DNA of 64,000 bases from Dromiciops gliroides (taxonomy: Eukaryota; Chordata; Mammalia; Microbiotheria; Microbiotheriidae). Below the pieces are notes generated by a model. It saw only the letters and a program-made list of their open reading frames with translations. It did not search any database and was not told the origin of the DNA. Below, piece by piece: positions 58,269-64,000 of this stretch (within the stretch, counting starts at the first letter, position 1; every line of letters starts with the position of its first letter). Made by a program: the position numbers and the translations under genes. The stretch is taken from contig NC_057863.1 of NCBI RefSeq assembly GCF_019393635.1, positions 627,629,791 to 627,693,790 on the forward strand, written 5' to 3'.

Positions 58269-58339
58269 GTCCTCAGGCGGTGGCTGACCGCCGACGCCCC
58301 CCCCACCCCCCCAAGCTTTCTCCCGCAGTATCTCATGGA

Positions 58340-58530
58340 AGGAAGCCCTTGGACCTCACCTAGGCCCTAATTCCCTAACTCCACTGTTTACTTCTCTGAC
58401 AGATTAGATTCTAAATTTGAAAGCGGGCGTATCTTATTCATCATTGCTTCAATCCCCAGTGTTTAGTTACATCCTTGCATATCCTAATGGTTTAATAGAT
58501 GTTTGAATTGATAAAATGAAAGCCCTTTGT
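58340..58530 (+). repeat. L2 3' end
   Basis: 'GATTCTAAATTTGAAAGCGG', 'TTGCTTCAATCCCCAGTGTT', 'CATATCCTAATGGTTTAATA'. Confidence 0.65.
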
Positions 58531-59807
58531 AAATTGTAAAGCATTCAGAGTAATTCCTTTTATATTTGTTTATTATTAATGGGTAGCAAACATTAGGGAA
58601 GCTTGAAATTCATTTAGCAGGAAATGACCTTTGAAGTACTTCATGATTTCTCCAAATAAACTAGGATGCAGCAATGGAAATGGGAGATTCCGAGTCAGAT
58701 TGCCTCTTTAAGTCATTTTATTCTCACTCTGCAAAAATAATGTACTTTTAGAATTTGAAAAGTCAATTTAAAAAGATAATCAATTAGCTGTGTGACCCTG
58801 GACAAGTCACTTAACCCTAGAGTTGTTGCCCTATGTCTCACTTGACAGCCTCCCTTTTCTGAGGCCAGTCATTTCTACCAGCTTACCTACCAATCCTTCT
58901 CTATCCATACTTTCTCTGGGTTCTGTCAACATCTGGAGCTCCAAGTCGCCCATCTAAACTAGTAAGCCTTAGCACAGTAATTATTTTTAAAAGAGGCAAG
59001 AATGGGAAGCAAATTTTTTTTTAATTTGGCCTTAATTATATGGTGCTTCCCTCTGATCACGTGACGGTGGCAGAGCAGAGCCAGGTGTAGTGGAAGCAGC
59101 CCTGGGCTTGGGGTCAGTGCCCCACAATGCCACAGAATGCCTGTGCATGACTCGGCTAAGGAGCCACGGCTGCCTCCCCATGGAACTCCCTTCAGCTGAC
59201 CACCTGCGAAGGGTAGTGCTCAGAGAGCATTGCTTTGGCATCCGTTGGATTTTTGATACCCCAAGGAAGGTTCCAGACTGGCTGGCAAATTTTTTGGAAG
59301 CCAGAGTTTTTGTGCCCTGGGTTATTTGGACCTGGGTCTAGATTGTGCTGCCCAACACTTTTTAATCCCATTTTGGGCATTTCATAGCAGTAGAATGGCA
59401 CACATGCTATTTTCAGGTGTTTATTTTCTGGCAAAGATTTTTTTTTTTTAATTCTCTTTGCTTCCCAAAGAATTCTAAACCAGAACTAAATTTGAGCCGA
59501 ACCGTTCAGGGACCCTCTTTGGTGAATATGAATTAGATAAACTCCTTGAGGTTGATTCTTGACTAAACTAGAGGTTCATCTTATTGATTATGTCTATTAG
59601 AAGAGAAGCTTTAGTGGGAGGCCAGCTGCTCATCTTACTTAAGGTTTCCTGGCCTAGGATGGTGTAGTGGAAGGGAGTGCTCACAGCAGAGACGGCCCTC
59701 TTGTTGAGTGACCTGGAAGTCCCAGAGCCTTGGGTTCTGAAACACCTTGTCAGACAAGAGCTTTGGATCAGTTAGTGTCTGAGATCTTTTCCATCTTTTC
59801 TACTCTA

Positions 59808-59810
<3 letters not shown>
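58530..59810. other. Mostly unassigned intronic sequence
   Basis: Contains a 45-bp CORE-SINE core remnant at about 58,784-58,830 ('AGCTGTGTGACCCTGGACAA') and an MIR-like head near 59,085. The rest is unrecognised and no exon is supported. Confidence 0.4.

Positions 59811-59861
<51 letters not shown>
59811..59861. repeat. (TA)n microsatellite
   Basis: About 25 uninterrupted TA units. A repeat Z-like fragment ('TTCATTTAGCTCCTACTACA', 'CTCTGACCCTGGGGAGCTTA') follows to about 59,955. Confidence 0.95.
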
Positions 59862-59864
<3 letters not shown>

Positions 59865-60269
59865 TTTAGCTCCTACTACACGCTTGGTACCAGAGAGTGA
59901 TTTTTCTTTTAAGTGAGATATGGCTCTGACCCTGGGGAGCTTATAAGCTATGATGAACACAAATTAAATTGTTTGTCCCTTCACATGTGGCACATTGCCC
60001 TTTTGAATCCACAATCCAAGGCTACTTTCCACTTGAGGAGAACATGCCATTAGATTGCCTCCCTCACGTCTTCCATTCAGGCAAGTAGGAAGTTCGGACA
60101 GTTTCATAACCCGGCCCATTCACAATTCCCCATTGAAATTTAGAGGCAGGTCAACCTTCTATGAATACACAAAGACACTATTGTGGTTGGGAGGGAGCTG
60201 GCTCAGTGAATACAATTCTTTTATATATAAAAATTTTTTTTTCCTTCAGAAAGCTAACAAGTAGGTGAT

Positions 60270-61460
60270 GGGAACAATGATTGAAAAATAACTTTTCCTA
60301 GAATGTGTAAATAGTTTTAAGTGTCCATTGAAATGTAAGCCTAAAATTCCAAGGCAATTTCAGAACAGGGAATAGTTACACAATCATTCTGTTGAAAGCT
60401 AAGATTTAGATGCATTAGGAGGCTGACACACAGTAATTACGAGGAGTGCTTGTTGGCGGGCATACAGGTGGGGGTTGGGCCTCCCAGAAGCGCCTAGGGC
60501 TTTTTCCTGTAATCTGAATGAGTGATCTTCATACGGGTGCTTTCAAACTACTTAAATACCATATTCTCCTTCCTATCTTGCCTTTCATTTTTATATTACC
60601 ACAGAGACTTTCCCTATGGTCTTGCCAGTGCTTGTAGTATGCTTAGAAAAACCACCATATGACTACTTAGGACTAATGTGCTGACAGCTGGGCTGAGTAT
60701 AGAGATGGAAACTGGTGGCTTTCTTTTTTTTTTTTTTTTGGCTTTCTCCAACCTCATTTGACTCAAGAAATAGTAAATGGAGAGAAAACACATTTGCTCA
60801 GAATCCGCAAGCAAGTTTTAATAAACATACTTAGCCCGACCGAATTCCGTGGTGATTTGGCTTTAATAAACAAGTGGTATTTGTTGGGCTCTGAAATGGG
60901 GGAGGAAATACAAGCCTCTTTCTGAAATAGGTTTCCAAAGTTGCTCAGATCATTACCTCGCATAGCAATGAGCTCACACAAATCTGGCTTTGGACAAGTA
61001 ACGTCGATGTTTTACTGTGGTCTTGTGTTTAAATACAGCAAGCAAAGAACTCTTTGCTCGCTCTCATTGATTTCTGTTGACCTGATCTAGTTTGTGACCC
61101 CTACAATACCGACATGCCTGCAGTCCCTCTGATGTGAAATTAGCATGTGAAAGCATTTTTAAGGCCTTTAGGTGAAATAATTACACGTTAGGTGCTCAGT
61201 AAAGTTTGTGGTTGATAATGAGATAGACTTATGTTTCCTACTGCAAGGATAAATCCGCCTTACAGGTACCTGGTGAACTTTGAACAAATGATTTGGGGAG
61301 GATAGGGCAAGTTTGAAAGGGCTGTGAGTTGGGACCCCAGAAATGTAGTGAGTTAGCAAAGGGCTGACTTGAAGTTCGGGAACCCCTTGATTAGGCAGAG
61401 TTTACTTACATCGTATGTCATGCATGCCTTAGAGCTAGGCAAGGCTTGAATTATCCAGCA
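60270..61460. promoter_or_regulatory. Repeat-free block in intron 1, candidate enhancer
   Basis: About 1.2 kb without interspersed repeats, the longest such run in the intron. It includes three FOX-type strings (ATAAACA at 60,821 and 60,866; TGTTTA at 61,026), TAATTACGAGG near 60,436 and AATAATTACACG near 61,176. No open frame of interest. Function is inferred from texture and from lying within an inducible gene. Confidence 0.42.
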
Positions 61461-61651
61461 TTCCGCCAAGGAGAATGTGAAGAATGTACTTTTACATCTG
61501 TGTGGTTTTATTTTTTAAAGTGGGGGAGGGGAGCAAGGAGTAGGTCACTGAATAGTATAGCTCTTCTAAAGCCAGTAAACTTGCAGAACTTGATTTTCAC
61601 AGGATCCTGGAAATGAGATGGTCTGCAGAAATAGCCACTGGTATCCTAAGT

Positions 61652-61895
61652 AAAGGGGCAGCTGGGTGACACAGGCTTGGAGTCAGGAAGACTCATCTTC
61701 CTGAGTTCAAATCCAGCCTCAGACACTTACTGACTGTGTGACCCTGGGCAAGTCACTTCACCCTGTTTGCCTCAGTTTTCCTCATCTGTAAAATGGACCG
61801 GAGAAAGAAATAGTAAACCACTCCAGTCCCTCTGCCAAGAAAACCCCAAATGGGACCACAGAGAGTCAGACATGATTGGAAATGATTCGATAGCC
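61652..61895 (+). repeat. CORE-SINE with RTE-like 3' end
   Basis: The only plus-strand SINE of the tRNA-headed families in intron 1. 'GGAGTCAGGAAGACTCATCT', core, 'GTAAACCACTCCAGTCCCTC', 'AGAGTCAGACATGATTGGAA'. The A box is shortened (GGGTGACACAGG). Confidence 0.9.
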
Positions 61896-61899
61896 CACC

Positions 61900-62585
61900 T
61901 CTCCCTGTCCCATGGCCCAGACTGAAATAGTGAATCCAAACACGTGCTCTTGGCTAGGTTGCCCTGGTGCCGTCCTTCAGAATCAGTCGGATGTCTTTAA
62001 TTTAGCCATCAGGGCTTGGTGATGGTTCTAGTGCTAGGTTGGAGTTTTAGGGGCCAGAAAGTCTAGCACCTTCATTTTTCAGTGGAGGAAACCAAGGCCC
62101 AGAGAGGCTGCTGGGCGCAGGGTCCCACTGAGCAGTGCTGTTCTAGGTGAGCTTGAGGTGAAAGATCATTTCCAGATGGGCTTTCCCTGGAGGTGTGGGT
62201 GGCCAGGGAGGAGGACAAGGAGGGCAGGAAGGGCTTTTTACTCATCCAGGCGCAGGGGGCTCTTGTGCTTTGGCTCCCAGTGAGCACAGCCGTCGTGCCA
62301 CCATCTGCCCCATGCGCCCTTGCAGTTAGGTCTGCTTTTGTTGGCACCAGCTCCCTCCCCTTGTTCCTCCCCTCTGCTGAAACATTTCAAGGCTTGGCCT
62401 GGGGTCTGCCGACATGGTCTTTATTACACTCACTTGGGTAACTTTGCTGTGTCAGTGCTGGGATTTCTTGGGCATTTGGCTAATCGCTTTGTCCCTGAAT
62501 TGAGTAAATGTTTTCCCCTGAAGAATTCAGGAACCCCATAAAAAGGTGCTCTTTCATTGGTGATTCCTCACTTTTCTTCCCCAAG
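61900..62585. other. 3' end of intron 1
   Basis: Repeat-poor except for a short antisense MIR remnant near 62,075-62,110 ('TTCAGTGGAGGAAACCAAGG'). It ends in the exon 2 acceptor. Confidence 0.5.
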
Positions 62586-62656
62586 GGAATGAAAGCTGCC
62601 TCTTTACTGAAAATCCCTGAGCTGCAGACGCTTGGAGGCATCAGGAACTAGGCACG
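62586..62656 (+). other. ERRFI1: ERRFI1 exon 2, untranslated part
   Basis: Acceptor chosen at CTTTTCTTCCCCAAG/GG because it has the best pyrimidine tract. The alternative CTGCAG/ACG gives an exon start at 62,628. In the longer form there is a third upstream frame: ATG at 62,589 reads [20 protein letters not shown] and stops at 62,649-62,651, five bases before the main ATG. Confidence 0.65.
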
Positions 62657-62778
62657 ATGTCAACAGCGGGAGTTGCTGCTCAGGAAATCAGAGTCCCCTT
62701 AAAGACTGGATTTCTGCGGAATGGCCAAGCCATGGGAAGTCTGAAGACCTGCTGGGGAAGCCGCAGGGGATTCGAAAA
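62657..62778 (+). CDS. ERRFI1: ERRFI1 coding exon 2 (residues 1-41, first part)
   Basis: Start of the ERBB receptor feedback inhibitor 1 protein (MIG6). ATG at 62,657 has A at -3 and T at +4. The exon gives 40 codons plus two bases and ends at AAAA/GTAAGT. The product contains [17 protein letters not shown] (residues 4-20), nearly identical to the mammalian N-terminus as I remember it, then a freely diverging stretch with [11 protein letters not shown] (30-40). Residues 11-27 are the CRIB-like segment thought to bind Cdc42. The conserved I11 and P14 are kept, but the human His at position 21 is Arg here. The exon is one codon shorter than human. MIG6 is a cytosolic adaptor that binds and blocks active EGFR/ERBB kinase dimers; those kinase-binding segments are in the last exon, outside the window. 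Confidence 0.93.
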
Positions 62779-62925
62779 GTAAGTGGGGAGAGCCTCCTGC
62801 CGACCTGCCTTGTCCCTGCAAGGCCTGTCCCATCTGAGCTCTACCATGGCAGTGTTTGGGTGAAAAGAGACACGCCTGCTCGCATTGCTTTTTTGTGACT
62901 AATTGAGACATGTTTTTCTTTTTAG
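62779..62925 (+). other. ERRFI1: ERRFI1 intron 2
   Basis: 147-bp intron with donor GTAAGT and acceptor TTTTTCTTTTTAG/C, splitting the codon for Asn41 after its second base. No repeat inside. Confidence 0.9.
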
Positions 62926-63002
62926 CAACTTTTTAAATATTGACCCAATAACCATGGCCTACAACCTGAATTCCACCACCCAGCAGCACCTAACAACCTT
63001 TG
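62926..63002 (+). CDS. ERRFI1: ERRFI1 coding exon 3 (residues 41-66)
   Basis: The 77-bp exon completes Asn41 and continues NFLNIDPITMAY (42-53), a block identical to human ERRFI1 as remembered, then NLNSTTQQHLTTF (54-66), which is diverged from the human NLNSSAQERL-like segment. It ends with one base of codon 67 at TTTG/GTATGT. The phase fits exon 2 exactly, and this is the best evidence that both exons are real. Met51 (ATG at 62,954) has an ideal start context (ACC ATG G), so a shorter protein from there is possible. The remaining roughly 400 residues, with the SH3-binding, 14-3-3 and ERBB-binding parts, are not in the window. Confidence 0.94.
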
Positions 63003-64000
63003 GTATGTATCTCTCTTGAATCAAGCTTTTGGGGCTGGAGTTTGGGTTGAGGAGTGTAAAAAAAAAAAAAGAGGAACCGTCTGAACCATTTGAAACAGTC
63101 TCCTGACCTCTAGTGGCAACAGCTGAGTTGGCTTTGCGGGGAGGGGTCAGAGAAATGAGGGAAAAAAAAAAGACATTTGTTAAATGCTCACTGTGTGTCT
63201 AAACTGTGCTGTGAGCATGAGCACGGGGAGGGGGTGGGGGGGGGGAGAATGAAAGGTCAAGACGGTCGTCACTCTCCAGGAGTTCCCATCCCCATTAAGG
63301 GGACCCCACCCCTAGAGGAAGGTTTACAGAGAGCTTTTAAAATTGCTGTAGCCTCCCGATCTTATAGACCTGAAGCTGAAACAGGGGCTTTTCAAGTCAG
63401 GGATTCTGTTCTGATCCCAGCCTTGAGGCTGACTTAGCTGGATGTGCTTCTTCATCCCTCTTGCTGGCCTGCATCGAGGCCCCGGTTAAGAGCTGCAGAT
63501 GGTCTGTTCTCTTAATAAGGAACGGATGCAGAGTGAGTGCGCTTAGTGTGAACGTTCCGGCCTGTAGATTTTGTCCAGAGCTGCTTATCAGACCAAGCCC
63601 AGGAATCCCCTGTCGCAATCCTGGGGCTGGAGCGGCCAAGTCTTCTCCTTATCTCCGTCCTGCCCTGCGTGCCTTGGGTTGTCACCCTTCGGAAATGGTG
63701 AGGCTGGTGCACTGTGGTATTCATATAAATTATATGCTGTTCATCTTCTGCGAACTGTGCACACGTCACACCATTTGCCGAGATGTGTGGGTGTGCACTG
63801 TGCTCATGTCCAAAAGGAGATAGAGAAGATAATTTGTTCTTTGAACCAGTTCATGGGCATGAACAATCTTCTGTTCTCTAATTACACCCATCTTGCCTGA
63901 GTGTTCTCAGGGTTAGACCAGGAAAGTATTTCACTAATGGAGGTGTTTGGTTAGGCAGAAAGCTGCCCCAGGTGTAGATAGCTGAGGCTCCACCACACAC
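63003..64000 (+). other. ERRFI1: ERRFI1 intron 3, partial
   Basis: Opens with GTATGT. It has an A12 run at about 63,059 and a G-rich run at about 63,227-63,246. I searched for the next ERRFI1 segment (a GHA..SAPMNGHCF-like start) in all three plus frames and did not find it, so the last coding exon starts after 64,000. Confidence 0.85.

Larger units (their letters stand above)
47670..62585 (+). other. ERRFI1: ERRFI1 intron 1
   Basis: 14.9-kb first intron from GTGAGG to a CCCCAAG acceptor preceded by a pyrimidine stretch (CTCACTTTTCTTCC). It holds old MIR and L2 pieces on both strands, eight young CORE-SINEs all antisense to the gene, and a repeat-poor region near 60.3-61.5 kb. The acceptor at 62,626-62,627 (CTGCAG) is an alternative and would shorten exon 2 by 42 bases. 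Confidence 0.78.

Noticed and set aside
62632-62898. 88-codon open frame over exon 2
   Set aside because: Begins at TTG in a different frame from ERRFI1 and reads through the intron 2 donor. It is a shadow of the coding exon.
63177-63900. Overlapping open frames after exon 3 as the last ERRFI1 exon
   Set aside because: None begins with or contains recognisable ERRFI1 sequence, and the expected large exon would keep one frame for over 1 kb.

Overview
The window is from a marsupial genome, most likely an Australian marsupial; a dasyurid is plausible but not proven. About 44 copies of a young tRNA-derived CORE-SINE of the marsupial MAR1/WSINE1 kind lie across it. They carry an A box (TGGCGCAGTGG), a B box (GTTCAAATCC) and A-rich tails, and many have target-site duplications (TSDs) of 12-18 bp. 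With them are older MIR-type SINEs, L2 and L3/CR1 LINEs, marsupial L1 3' ends and small hAT-like elements. No prokaryotic feature, CRISPR array, rRNA gene or convincing retrovirus-like element was seen.

Layout. Bases 1-46,990 are intergenic. No exon could be supported there. Most of it is interspersed repeat, broken by several 0.5-0.8 kb stretches without recognisable repeats (about 12.0-12.6, 22.4-23.2, 26.0-26.5, 29.9-30.4, 38.9-39.6 and 40.4-41.0 kb) that are candidate conserved regulatory elements. A CpG island of about 1.1 kb (about 47.0-48.1 kb) holds a TATA box and a non-coding first exon. Bases 47,670 to about 62,585 are intron 1, followed by two short coding exons (ATG at 62,657; third exon ends at 63,002). 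The last kilobase is intron 3 and the large last exon lies beyond the window.

The gene is ERRFI1 (MIG6, RALT, Gene 33), the feedback inhibitor of EGFR/ERBB receptor kinases. It was recognised from the conceptual N-terminus spliced across exons 2 and 3, which carries the conserved blocks [17 protein letters not shown] and NFLNIDPITMAY. The exon plan (non-coding exon 1 in a CpG island, long intron 1, two small coding exons) fits the family. The upstream intergenic DNA would be the side facing SLC45A1 in the human order, which is inference.

Most notable observations: three upstream reading frames in the predicted ERRFI1 leader, one encoding a polyalanine run from a CGG repeat; an Arg in place of the CRIB-like His in the N-terminus; several cases of SINEs landing repeatedly at the same target, including a four-copy head-to-tail array; a CTCF-like motif in the SINE head; all eight young SINEs in intron 1 lying antisense to the gene with a 9 kb gap around the promoter; and a (TA)43 microsatellite grown inside a SINE tail. 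No wholly new biological system was found. All coordinates were read by eye; repeat ends without a TSD are good to about 10-30 bp.
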